64,000 nucleotides of DNA from Nemertoderma westbladi (lineage: Eukaryota > Xenacoelomorpha > Nemertodermatida > Nemertodermatidae). Each line of letters begins with the position of its first letter. The first letter of the stretch is position 1. The stretch is taken from assembly GCA_032718475.1 (NCBI GenBank), contig JAUCBJ010007789.1:1-64000 (forward strand), read 5' to 3'. The notes beneath the pieces were generated by a model. That model did not search any database, was not told the origin of the DNA, and worked only from the letters and a program-made list of their open reading frames with translations. A program made the translations under genes and the position numbers. Shown here piece by piece: positions 45,000 to 55,389 of this stretch.

Positions 45000-45481
45000 T
45001 ATCTGATCTTGCTAGATAGCGCTTGCCAGTACCTGCAGTTCATGGTTTGATGAAGCGCATTTGTATGTAGCTGGCATTTGCTCTTTGGGTCGTAGCCCTC
45101 CTTATGCAGTGCATCGCGTATCGCAGATGCGTTTGTACCAAAGTCCCTACTATTCTGATTGTTTGGATTCGGCCTACTGGACGTACTGGGGTTATATTTA
45201 TTTGTGTTGTTATTGTTCCCCTGTCCGTTCCATGGTGTGGTCTTACTTTCGGCTACCTGTGGACTTGCAGTCCCCTGCGTCGCTGCATATGGCAGTGATT
45301 GCCTGAGCCTCGGTAATGCGTTTGATGTATTGTGCTCTGGTTTCGGTCTATGGTGATCCGTTTTCGGTCCCTTTCCCAGGCTATCCTCGCTATAGACTGG
45401 GTCGGTTATTAGTTCAGCTTCGTAGTTTAAGAAGCTTGACATTTCTTCTAAACCCGGTTCTGCACCCTTCCTATCTCGAGT
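44999..45481 (-). pseudogene. BEL element 1 gag C-terminal part
   Basis: In the same frame as the upstream gag but after a single TAA (45482-45484). It contains a Pro/Asn-rich linker and a Cys/His segment CQLHTNALHQTMNCRYW of the type found before the CCHC knuckle in BEL gags. It ends at a TAG produced by a 1-nt frameshift near 45010. Confidence 0.8.
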
Positions 45482-47134
45482 TTAGAAAGCGATTTTCCTC
45501 CACTTGTTGCGCAACCACATCGGTAGTGCCTGCGCTATTGTGGTGTTGTTGTTGGACGCGTTGAGTTCGTATGGTGCGTCTAGCGTCTTTAACACGATCA
45601 GCACCTTCTCGACCTTGTTCGAAAATGTCTTAATGCTAACGGGATTATCCTGTAGGCCACCCGATCTTATGCCTCTCAGGGTCTGCCTGATGATCTTGGC
45701 CGGGTGTTCGTATTCCCTGTCCAGTGCCCGCCATGCTGTCGTGAAGCCGCCCTCTATGCCCTGATATTGCCTCACGATGTCGTATGCTGGGCCTCCTGTG
45801 TATACTTGCAAATACTTTAGGCACTCCGCCTGCGTTAAGTTCTTTGTTAGTATTTCATTGCTATACATACGCCGAAACTGGAGATATTCTTCCGGCCTAC
45901 TCCCATCGAATTTGAATGGTTCCACGGGTGGTAATTCGATCCTTGTTTTTAATGCATCGATCAATGTGGCCATCCCCATCGCCTGCGCTTCCAATGGATT
46001 CGATGGATGTTGTATAGTTCCTTCTGTTGGGTGCGGTCCGCTCGTTCTATTTTCTGCCTTTCTATGGCTTGGGTATATCATTGGGGGTAGCGGCCCCCTC
46101 CATATTTCTGTGTCACACGACCTATTTTCGTCCAATGGTCTCGTTGTCCTTGCTCCTATCGGGGTATATTGTTGATATTGCGATGGGGGAATGTCACCCT
46201 GTCCCCCCCCCACCGGTATGCTTGGTATTGGGGTTGATGTTAATATATTGGGGCCCATGCATCTATCCGCAATAATTCCCCCCTCCCCTGGGTATATGTT
46301 ATATCCTTTCGTGCTGTAGTCATTCTGCTGCACTGGTACCGGTATAGGCCTATCAGCTTCTGGCCTACCTGCCGGTATGTACTCTGCGACTTCCGGGTTT
46401 AATTCCGTCGTCCGCGCTATCCTATCGCCTACATTATTTCTGTCAGCATGGCCTATGGTATGTGCAGTAAGGCCTACAGTATGTCCTACAGTCTGTATGT
46501 ATTGCTCGGTATCGAAGTTTATTCTTCTCGAATAATCCTCCCCGCGGTTACCGTACTCTCGTTCCGTAGGTATATCCCGTCGGAAAGTTTCTCTTCGACC
46601 CTCTCCACCACTCTCGTCTATGTGCCGGTACATCGTGTACCCCTCCCTCGACGCGTAACGCGTCTCGTTAGGTCGCGTCTCTCCGGGGCGACGGCAATCT
46701 CCCGAAGTTCGACCCCACCGACTCTCTCTTTCCATCTCGACTACCGATGGCTCGCTATCCGTCCTCGCTCTCCTGTCGTTCGCGGCGATACTTCTTCTGC
46801 TGTCTTCTCTTCTTCTCCTCTCAGTGCAGTATTCCCGCTCGTGAGATCTCTCGTCGACCTCCCGGTTAAACTCCACTGTTCTTCTTCCCTCTTCTGATCG
46901 GGCTCGACGCTTCGTCCGCCCTCTCGCGACGTCAACCTGCTTCTTTCTGCTCGATCGCACGCCGCTGGGGATACTCGCAATCCCCCTATTACTCTCTGTC
47001 GCCGGGTGTTGTGGTTTACCTGATTCGGCCCGCGCATTACCCGCTGACGGGTGTGGGACACTCTCTGCCCCCCCCTTCTCGCCACTAACTTCTCGTTGTG
47101 GGGCTCCTGTAGCCCCCCCCCCCCCACTCGCCAC
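45482..47134 (-). pseudogene. BEL element 1 gag with DUF1759-like domain
   Basis: 550 open codons. The N-terminal half is Arg/Glu-rich and repetitive (ERRRREDSRRS). The C-terminal part (about 45490-45990) has PPVEPFKFDGSRPEEYLQFR, KYLQVYTGGPAYDIVRQYQG and REYEHPAKIIRQTLRG, the helical gag domain (DUF1759) of BEL elements. It stops prematurely at TAA 45482. The N-terminal frame is joined to the Asn-rich segment through a G13 run at 47113-47125. In element 2 the corresponding run is 9 G and the frames are continuous, so expansion of the run here broke the frame. Confidence 0.85.
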
Positions 47135-47799
47135 ATATCACACCGCTACCTCCAACTTCTCTTCTACACCCCTCTCCAGTCGACACTATATTTCTACTGT
47201 GGCTGGGTTCGCTTACCCCTGCCTCTCTCTCCACTACTACTTGGCCTATCGGGCCTACTCCGGGTTGGCTCAACCCCGCCACCTCCTGCCTACTAACTAC
47301 GTGGCCTACCAGGCCACCGTCGGGTCGACTCAAACCCGCCACCCCCTGCCTACTAACTACGTGGCCTACCAGGCCACCGTCGGGTCGACTCAACCCCGCC
47401 ATCTCCTGCCTACTAACTACGTGGCCTACCAGGCCGCCGTCTGTCGGCTCATGCACGTCCGACGCGTTCGCGTTAATAGCACCTATATTAGAAACGGAAT
47501 TATTTTGTTCGTTCGGAATAGAATCATTTGGATTACTTTGTGCGACTACATTATTTGAATTATTTTGTAAATTCGGGCTTGGATTATTATTTAAATTATT
47601 TGAGTTATTATTATTTTCTAAATTTAAATTATTATTCGGATTATTTTGCACGTTTAAATCGAAATTATTATTTAAGCTATCTGTATTTAAATTCAAATTA
47701 CTACTACCAGGCAAAGTATTTCCTGCAATATAAGTTTGGTTAGGATTATCCGATACGGTACCATTAATATTAACGTCGTTTACTGTAGCATTATTATTA
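47085..47799 (-). pseudogene. BEL element 1 Asn-rich gag N-terminal segment
   Basis: Open immediately after the G7 run at 47800-47806. It starts GNNNATVNDVNINGT, then a strongly Asn/Leu-rich, low-complexity region, then three to four 20-residue repeats (DGGLVGHVVSRQEVAGLSRP type, 60 bp each, 47270-47440). An element 2 homologue exists at 54435-55389. No catalytic motif. This is probably a disordered part of gag. Confidence 0.7.
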
Positions 47800-49330
47800 C
47801 CCCCCCGCCCGTACGGTCACACCAGTTTCGTGTCTGTCGTGCGGTCTCTGTAAGTGGGGCATTAATAAATGTATCCACGGCCCTTGGCTCCTCTAAAATA
47901 TTCGAGCCAGTCCCACTCTCAGACGCCCCTATCCGTGCCAATTCTAGTTCACGGATGCGTCTAGCCTTGTACTCTATAAGCTCCTTTTGCTCTCTTTCCA
48001 CCTTCTCTTGCACACGCTTCTCTCTTGCTACTCTCTCCCGATCCTCCTGTGCGTTCTGGTCGGCCAATTCCGCCTCTCTCTTAGCTCGCTCCCTTCGTCT
48101 CGCCTCACGTTCTCTACGCACACTTTCCTCTCTCGCCTCACGTTCCTTGCATTCCTTTTCCTCTCTCGCCTCACGTTCCTTGCGTTCTGCCTCACGCTCT
48201 TTGCATTCCTTTTCCTCTCTCGCCTCACGTTCCACGCGTTCCTTTTCCTCTCTCGCCTCACGTTCCTTGCGTTCTGCCTCACGCTCTTTGCGTTCACTTT
48301 TCTCTCTCACCACACGCTCCTCTTGTTCCCTCCTTTCTATTTCCTCACACTCTTTAAGGCTTTCCACGGCCTTCTCGGCCCTCTCCCTGGTTTCTCTAAT
48401 CAGTACCGCTTCCCTCTCTAGTTGTATTCTCCCCTCCTCTAACCGTCTATTTAACTCTCTCTGACCTTGTTCTATCAGGTCGAGATGGTACGTGGCATTT
48501 ATCTCTCTCACCCGTCTTTCTTTCACAGAGGATGTAGCAGACTTATCGGTTACAACGGATTCCCTCCGCCTTCCCGACCTACTAGCTTTCCCCCTCTTCC
48601 CAGAACTTCCCCCGACCGACGAGATCGAATCCTCGGGCTCAACCTCGGATTCGCCCTCCTCAGGTCTCCTCCAACCCTCAAATTTTACACCCTGGGCATC
48701 GACTAAGTATGGCCCTACGTACACTGCACTAGGTTGCATACCCCTACACCGCCATAAATCACACAGTTCCTCTGCAACCCCTCTCGCTCTCTCCTTGGCC
48801 AGTTCTCTTTGCCCGAAACGCATTAGATAGCTAAAATGTCTATTCGACTCACCTAGTCCTCTCGCTAACTTCACCTCATCTATCTCTGTTCCCTTCTTGG
48901 CCTCCTTTAGTAGCTTCCGGGTCGCGTTGTAGGCCCGTCGAAGTCGATCAGAAACCCTGACGTCCTCGTTGCCGACCTCTCCTCCGTCTCTCCGGGTCCG
49001 ACGCCGTACCGGCGGCCCCACCGTCGCCGTTCCGGTGGGCCATCCGTCGCCCTCGGCCTGTGGCTGGCCGGCGACATCGGTCTGTCGACCCTCGTTCCGT
49101 GTCGACTCGTCTCCTTCTCCTTCCAACTCACCCTCTCGGTCTCTCAACTCGACCCACCCTCCTCTCAACTCGGCCTCTGGCTCCAGACGGCCCCCCTCGT
49201 CCTGAACTGCCGGATCACCCGTTACCGATGGGTCCGGCGTCGTGGGCCTATACCGCCTGGTCGCGGCCTCACGGATCGTTAGTTCTTCGTCCGGGGTCCG
49301 CGTCGGTGTCGTCTCTCCTGACTGACTCAT
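47780..49330 (-). CDS. BEL element 1 ORF0, unknown charged coiled-coil protein
   Basis: 516 codons from an ATG 70 nt inside the 5' LTR boundary. Residues of about 1-110 are Pro/Thr/Arg/Gly-rich and probably disordered. A central conserved block contains SDRLRRAY, GLGESNR, GQRELA, ERARGVA, VYVGPYLVDAQ, GWRRPEEGESEV and DKSATSS. The last third is a Glu/Arg/Lys heptad-like coiled coil built of EREAREEKE-type repeats. The homologue in element 2 keeps the central block at about 70% identity by eye. No known domain was recognised. It ends just after a G7 run, where the Asn-rich gag frame opens at -1. Confidence 0.75.
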   Translation of the reverse strand: MSQSGETTPTRTPDEELTIREAATRRYRPTTPDPSVTGDPAVQDEGGRLEPEAELRGGWVELRDREGELEGEGDESTRNEGRQTDVAGQPQAEGDGWPTGTATVGPPVRRRTRRDGGEVGNEDVRVSDRLRRAYNATRKLLKEAKKGTEIDEVKLARGLGESNRHFSYLMRFGQRELAKERARGVAEELCDLWRCRGMQPSAVYVGPYLVDAQGVKFEGWRRPEEGESEVEPEDSISSVGGSSGKRGKASRSGRRRESVVTDKSATSSVKERRVREINATYHLDLIEQGQRELNRRLEEGRIQLEREAVLIRETRERAEKAVESLKECEEIERREQEERVVREKSERKEREAERKEREAREEKERVEREAREEKECKEREAERKEREAREEKECKEREAREESVRREREARRRERAKREAELADQNAQEDRERVAREKRVQEKVEREQKELIEYKARRIRELELARIGASESGTGSNILEEPRAVDTFINAPLTETARQTRNWCDRTGGGVIIMLQ

Positions 49331-49399
49331 CTCTCCTCTATAGATTGGTGGCTGGTAGATTACTGAGTTTAACTAGGGCGGCAGCTTTGATTTAATTAC

Positions 49400-49937
49400 T
49401 GTGACGGGATCCAAGAAGGATCCCGGTTTATCTGGTTGTCAATTCACGCGTCCCCGCCGTGTGTGAAAGATAAAAGCGTTTACGTTGATCGTTGTATATA
49501 ATATTCGGGATATGTATAGTATAGATATAGATAATGGATAAGATAAATATTGTTGTACGCGGAAGGCGGGAAACGGTAATTAAAATCCCGGTTCTTCCCT
49601 AGCTAAACTATTGCTACTGTAACACCAATAACACAGTGATAACTGAAGTGAGATGATTACTGGTACCTAATGATATATTGCACGGTTTGGCCTTGCTACT
49701 GTACCTAGCCGATGCTTCCCCCCCTGATTGGCTAATATCCCTGTTGGCGCCCTTTGGAGTGTTCCCGTTCACTCCACCTATTCTCTCTCGGTTAGGGGTT
49801 TGGCCCCTGACCCTTATTGTGTTTCTCCTTCCCATTTTGTTGGGGTGACACGAGGTTGGGTAATCAATCTCGTGCTCCCAATATTGCTTAACGGTTAACT
49901 TTATGGGTTTGGGTTAGCGGAATTGAATAAGCTAACA
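49400..49937 (-). repeat. BEL element 1, 5' LTR
   Basis: 538 bp, about 98% identical to the copy at 35872-36409. On minus it contains AT-rich stretches such as tattatatacaac that could serve as a TATA-like promoter (inference). Confidence 0.95.
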
Positions 49938-50406
49938 TATAATAATATAAGAGTTTATCAGTGCTTCAGAGAGATAATAATATAAGAGTTTATCAGCGCT
50001 TCAGAGAGATAATAATATAAGAGTTTATCAGTGCTTCAGAGAGATAATAATATAAGAGTTTCAGCGCTTCAGAGAGATAATAATATAAGAGTTTCAGCGC
50101 TTCAGAGAGATAATAATATAAGAGTTTATCAGCGCTTCAGAGAGATAATAATATAAGAGTTTATCAACGCTTCAGAGAGATAATAATATAAGAGTTTATC
50201 TGTGCTTCAGAGAGATAATAATATAAGAGTTTATCAGCGCTTCAGAGAGATAATAATATAAGAGTTTATCATTGCTTCAGAGAGATAATAATATAAGAGT
50301 TTATCAGCGCTTCAGAGAGATAATAATATAAGAGTTTATCAGTGCTTCAGAGAGATAATAATATAAGAGTTTCAGCGCTTCAGAGAGATACTAATATAAG
50401 AGTTTC
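49938..50406 (+). repeat. 33-35-bp satellite, third block between the two BEL elements
   Basis: About 13 units of the same satellite as at 33691-35871. It begins with the right TATAA of element 1 and ends with the left GTTTC (50402-50406) of element 2. It shows that both elements landed in one pre-existing array. Confidence 0.97.
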
Positions 50407-50935
50407 TGTGACGGGATCTACGGATCCCGGTTTATCCGTTGGGTTTTCTATCCACGCGTCCCCGCCGTGTGTGAAAGGTAAAAGAGTTCCGATGTTGGGT
50501 AATATGTATAAAGGTATAATAGTCTGATAGTTGATATAGTATAGTATGACACAACAGGTAATATATAATGGCGGTAGCGGACGGTGACAGAAGTCCCCGT
50601 TCCACCCTACTGATCTGACTGAGTAAACTGAATGAATGATTACAGGTTACTGGTTATATTGCACGGTGGCCTTATTGCTACTCAATCGATGCCTTTCCCC
50701 CCTCTGATTGGTTGATATCCCTGTTGGCACCCTTTGGAGTGTTTCCCTTCACTCCCTGTGTTCTCTCTCGGTTAGGGGTTTGGCCCCTGACCCCTATTGT
50801 GTGTGTCTCCTTTGGGGCCTATTGTCCCCGTTTACTGGGCTGACACGAGGTTGATTGGTAATCAACCTCGTGCTCCCAATATTGCTTTATGGCTCACTCT
50901 ATGGGTTTGTGTTAGCGGAATTGGATAAGCTAACA
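50407..50935 (-). repeat. BEL element 2, 3' LTR
   Basis: 529 bp. It has the terminal hairpin cgggatc-tacg-gatcccg near 50412-50429 and a perfect 13-bp inverted repeat cacgaggttgatt/aatcaacctcgtg (50844-50856 and 50860-50872). Confidence 0.95.
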
Positions 50936-50973
50936 CTCCCCCCCATGCTATCTTCCCGGTGAGAAGATAGCAT
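50936..50973 (-). promoter_or_regulatory. Polypurine tract and adjacent hairpin of BEL element 2
   Basis: Same layout as in element 1: a purine run abutting the 3' LTR (50936-50944), then atgctatcttc/gaagatagcat arms (50945-50955 and 50963-50973). Confidence 0.8.
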
Positions 50974-51639
50974 CCAACTAAAGTGCGCTACAATTCCGCT
51001 GGATCCCGATCTAGCATCGGGTGTGGGGTGGGTATATTTTTTCTCGGAGTCGGCTTTCCAGGCAGCTCCCTATGGGTATGATGTCACTACCCTCTGGCGT
51101 CTCGTGTCGGGCCGATCGTGCGCTTCTCTCACACAATTTTTGTTTCCCCAACACTCTCACCACTCTACTCCAACTCTCGCATACTCCCGGACCTCCTCGT
51201 CCCACACTCTTCCTCTCACTTATCCCCCCCCACACTTGAATTGCGCCCACGCTCTCTTCGCACTCCGCACTATTACTCCATCCCTCATTGACTACCTTAT
51301 CCCTTCTGACGAATCTCACCCCCCCTCCGTGCCGTCGCACTCAGGAAATGTGAAATCGTCTGGCGTCTTGCCCCTAGTGCCATAGTCACTTAGCCCCCCA
51401 GTCCCAGTAGCTAATTGAGAAAGGTTGTATGACTATAGTACTTACACCACTCTCTCCGCACTCCGCACTATCACCTCTCCACTCTCTTGTCACTCCCTAA
51501 GGCTTTAATCTCTAATGCTACCCCTGTGCTATCATACTATCTACCTACTGCTTACTAACTCTAACTATCTAACTAACTCTGCTAACTCTACTCCACTAGC
51601 TCTGCTAACTCTACTAACTAGCTCTACTAACTCTACTCC

Positions 51640-52020
51640 ACTCTTCTAACTACGTGGCGCTTGCGGTGCCCACAACCCCTTTACTACTACTTCCTTCTAC
51701 GTGGCGCTTGCGGTGCCCACAACCACTCTACTATCTGGCACCCTTTGTGCCCTTCTACTACTCAACTACCTCTCTAACACTCTAACCATACTACTTGGCA
51801 CCCTATGTGCCCTCTCTACTACTCCACTCTCTGGCACCCTATGTGCCCTCTCAACTACCTCTAACACTCTAACTCTACTACCTGGCACCCTATGTGCCCT
51901 CTCTACTACCTCTAACACTCTAACTCTACTACTTGGCACCCTATGTGCCCTCTCTACTCTTCTACTACCTGGCACCCAATGTGCCCGTCTCTACTCCTCT
52001 ACTCCCCCTTTACGTCTCAT
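51640..52020. repeat. Tandem GGCAC...GTGCC palindromic repeats in BEL element 2
   Basis: Repeated ctggcaccctatgtgccc units (arms GGCAC/GTGCC, five-base spacer) with tctctactacctctaacac spacers. Preceded by two gtggcgcttgcggtgccc units. No coding signal. Confidence 0.85.
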
Positions 52021-52389
52021 CGCCTACACGTGACGCTCTGAGTGCCGGCAGAGTGGGTACGTTAATTATGTGAACTACTACTGACTCTACTAACTCTCTT
52101 CTAACTCTACTAACTCTTTTTGTGCCCGGCACCTCTTGTGCCCGGCACCTTCTAACTCTACTAACTCTCTACTAACTCAACTAACTCTACTACTAACTCA
52201 ACTAACTCTACTACTAACTATTTTTGTGCCCGGCACCTCTTGTGCCCGGCACCCACCCTAATTAACATACCCTGCTCTTACATCAAACACGTCATCACGC
52301 CCGTGCCCCACTAAGTTCAGCGCATTCCCTACTAACTCTAACTGCGTGGCGCTTACGGTGCCCACAACCCTCTACTGCTACTACTAACA

Positions 52390-52870
52390 CCCCTAACTAG
52401 TGGTACTACGTACCCTCTTACTACTCTAGCTCTCTCTACTAGCTAGCGGTACAACGTACCCTCTTACTCTTACTAACTCTCTAACGGTACTACGTACCCC
52501 TTAACTCCTACTCTCTAACGGTACTGCGTACCCTCTAACTCTTACTCTCTAACGGTACTACGTACCCCTTAACTCCTACTCTCTAACGGTACTGCGTACC
52601 CTCTAACTCTCTAACTAACTAGTGGTACTTACGTACCCTCTAACTCTAACTAACTAGCGGTACTTACGTACCCTCTAACTCTCTTCTACTAACGGTACTA
52701 CACGTACCCTCTTACTAACTCTTCTACTAACGGTACTACACGTACCCTCCTACTAACTCTTCTACTAATGGTACTACACGTACCCTCCTACTAACTCTTC
52801 TACTAACGGTACTACACGTACCCTCCTACTAACTCTTCTACTAACGGTACTACACATACCCTCCTTTAAC
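52390..52870. repeat. Tandem GGTAC...GTACC palindromic repeats in BEL element 2
   Basis: About a dozen ggtactacgtaccc, ggtacttacgtacc and ggtactacacgtaccc units spaced by ctctaactcttctactaa-type sequence. Homologous in kind and position to 40140-40765 of element 1, but with different spacer variants. Confidence 0.88.
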
Positions 52871-52934
52871 TAACTAACTAACTAACTAACTAACTACCTA
52901 ACTTCTACCTACTCTATTATTTAATTATTTTTAA

Positions 52935-54434
52935 TTAAATAATTATTTTATATTTTGTGCGTGGGAAGGGCGTCTCGCCCTCATTCCCACCCCCCTCAGT
53001 CCAAAACTTTGGACGACTAAAAACTCTCACGTGCCCCTTCTTCCAGTAGGCACTCTCCTGCTGCCCTCCTATACGTCCTCTAACTCTTCGCCACACTCTC
53101 TTCGACACTACCTCCGCTAGCCTCCCCCTTCGTATGTGCGCTGGCATTAAAGGCCTCGTCGACCCCCGCTCGTTCCTTGGAACACATGGCGTCTGCCCGT
53201 GCAATGCCCCCTCGCACTGTGTCCGTCCTGCGTGTGTATGCAACACGCCTCCTTCTACTTTCCCGACTCCCTTATGTTTGCTCATGGGCTTCTCTGCCCC
53301 TGGTCTAGTCCTTTCACATCCTCTCCCTTTCCAACACTCTCCGGATCTGTGTCCTTTTACCACACATCGATGACATAGTCCGTTTGCGTCTGTGTAGGCT
53401 ACACGATCTCGTTTGGGCAACGCTTGCCAGTACTTGCAACTCCTGGTCTTATGGGTTCCGTCCCGATGTAATTGACATTGGAATCCTGGATTATAGCGTT
53501 TCCTGTATAGTCCTTCACGTATCGCGCTTAGGTTTATATGTACCGATTTAATGTTTTGGTTGTCTAGACTCGGCCTACTGGGTATATTGGGATTGTGTTT
53601 ATTTTTGGTGTTATTTTCTTTCTGTCCCCGCCACGGTGTGGCCCTGCTCCCAGCTAACTGTGGACTAGCAGTCCCCTGTACGGCCGCGTGTGGTGGTGAC
53701 TGTCCGCACGACCTGCTCTCGTCCAGGGAGTTCGATGTTCTTGCTCCTATCGGGGTATATTGTCGATATTGTGATGGGGGAATGTCACCCTGTCCCCCCC
53801 CGGCCGGTATGTTTGGTACTGGGGTTGATGTTAATACATTGGGGCCCATACGTCTATCTCCAATAACTCCCCCCTCCCCTGGATATATGTTATGTCCCTG
53901 TGTATTATAGTCATGCTGTTGTACCGATATAGGCCTACCTACCTCTCGCCTACCTACCGGTATGTACTCCGCGACTTCCGGGTTTAATCCCGTCGTTCGC
54001 GCTACCCCATCGCCTACTCTATCTCTCCCAGCATGGCCTATAATAGTATGTGCAGTAAGGCCTACAATATGTCCTGCAGTCTGCATGTGCCCTTCCGAAC
54101 CGAAGTTTATTCTTCGCGAATCTTGTATCTCCCCGCGACTACCGTACTCTCGATCGGCAGCTATATCACGTCGGGAAGTTTCCCTTCGATCCCCTATCCT
54201 GCTCTCGTCTTCGTATTTGTACGTCCTGTACCCCTCTCTTGGCGTGCGGTGCGTTTCTCCGGGGCGACGGCAATCTCCCGAAGTTCGACCCCACTGATTC
54301 CCTGACTCCATCTCTACTATCGACGGTCCGTTATCCGTCCTCGCACTCCTATCGTTCGTGGCGACACCTTTTCTACTATCTTCTCTTCTTCTCTTTTCTG
54401 TGTAGTATTCCGGCTTGTGAGATCTCTCGTCGAC
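52935..54434 (-). pseudogene. BEL element 2 gag remnant with CCHC knuckle, internally deleted
   Basis: In the same frame as the upstream gag after one TAG (54435-54437). It contains the GDCRRPGE segment and an Arg-rich region. LDESRSC is then joined directly to SPPHAAVQGTASPQ, which in element 1 are separated by the whole DUF1759 domain. CQLHRDGTHKTRSCKYW and CHRCVVKGHRSGECW follow. After that the frame runs out of frame through an integrase-tail remnant near 53030-53080 to a stop at 52935. Confidence 0.8.
52961..52990 (-). promoter_or_regulatory. Conserved nested hairpin, BEL element 2
   Basis: gtggga-agggcg-tct-cgccct-cat-tcccac, identical to element 1 (40795-40824) except for one base in the bulge. 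Confidence 0.65.
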
Positions 54435-55389
54435 CTACCGGTTAAACTCCACTGTTCTTCTTCTCTCTTCTGGTCGGGCTCGACGCTTCGCCTGCCCTCT
54501 CGCGACGTCAACCTGCCTCTCTCTGCTCGATCGCAAGCCGCTGGGGATACTCGCAATCCCCCTATTACTCTCCGTCGCCGGGTGTTGCGGTTTACCTAGC
54601 TCGGCCCGCGCATTATCCGCTGACGGCTGTGGGACACTCTCTACCCCCCCTCTCTCTCTACTAATCTCTCGCGGTGGGGTGCCCGTAGCCCCCCCCCACC
54701 CGCCACTTCTAACTTCACTATTTCTTACCACACTTCTATACCCCTCTTGTGGGGCATTCTCTGCCCCCCCTCTTTCGCCACTAATCTTATGTGGTGGGGC
54801 GCCCGTAGCCCCCCCCCACCCGCCACATCTAACTTCACTATCTCTCACTTCGTCTCTACACCCCTCTCTAGTCGACGCACTGTCTCTACTACGGCTGGGT
54901 CTATTCACCCCCGCCTCTCTCTCTACTACTGCGTGGCCCATCAGGCCTACTTCGGGTTGGCTCAACCCCGCTACTTCCTGCCTACCAACTACGTGGCCTA
55001 CCAGGCCGCCGTCGGGTTGGCTCAACCCTGCCACCTCCTGCCTACTAACTACGTGGCCTACCAGGCCACCGTCTGCCGGGTTATGTACGTCCGACACGCT
55101 CATATTAATAGCACCATTCCCAATATTATTTGTTAAATCAATTAAATTATTAGAATTTGAAATGGGATTATTATTTAAATTATTTAAATTACTTGGATCA
55201 CTACTATTCTCTAAACTTAAATTATTATTCGAATTATTTTTCGGGTTTGAATTGAAATTATTATTTAGAGTATTTGTATTTAAATTTAAATTACTACTAC
55301 CCGGTAAAATATTATTTCCTGTAATAAAGGGATTAGGGTTATTTACTACGGTACTATTAATATTATCTACTTCTAACGTACTATTATTA
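54435..55389 (-). pseudogene. BEL element 2 Asn-rich and gag N-terminal segment
   Basis: Open from the G16 run at 55390-55405 onward. It has an Asn/Leu/Ser-rich stretch, then GGLVGHVVSRQEVAGLSQP repeats, then two copies of a Gly/Trp-rich block (GGWGGATGAPP and GGWGGATGTPP), then SNRGIASIPSGLRSSR, ending at TAG 54435. It continues in-frame into the gag remnant apart from that stop. Confidence 0.7.

Larger units (their letters stand above)
35872..49937 (-). mobile_element. BEL/Pao LTR retrotransposon, element 1, 14.1 kb
   Basis: The 538-bp LTRs (49400-49937 as 5' and 35872-36409 as 3') begin and end TG...CA in the TGTGACGGG ... GCTAACA reading. They are flanked by the 5-bp duplication TATAA (35867-35871 and 49938-49942), the usual size for BEL/Pao. 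The LTRs differ at about 11 positions (roughly 2%). Element order on minus is 5' LTR, ORF0, Asn-rich/gag, CCHC, protease, RT, RNase H, integrase, hairpin, tandem palindromes, exonuclease-like ORF, hairpin, polypurine tract, 3' LTR. At 14 kb it is unusually long for BEL/Pao. No TGG-type primer-binding site is evident directly after the 5' LTR. Confidence 0.95.

Noticed and set aside
47736-48464. Plus-strand 242-codon Ser/Leu/Arg-rich ORF
   Set aside because: It is the shadow of the Glu/Arg coiled coil of ORF0 on minus.
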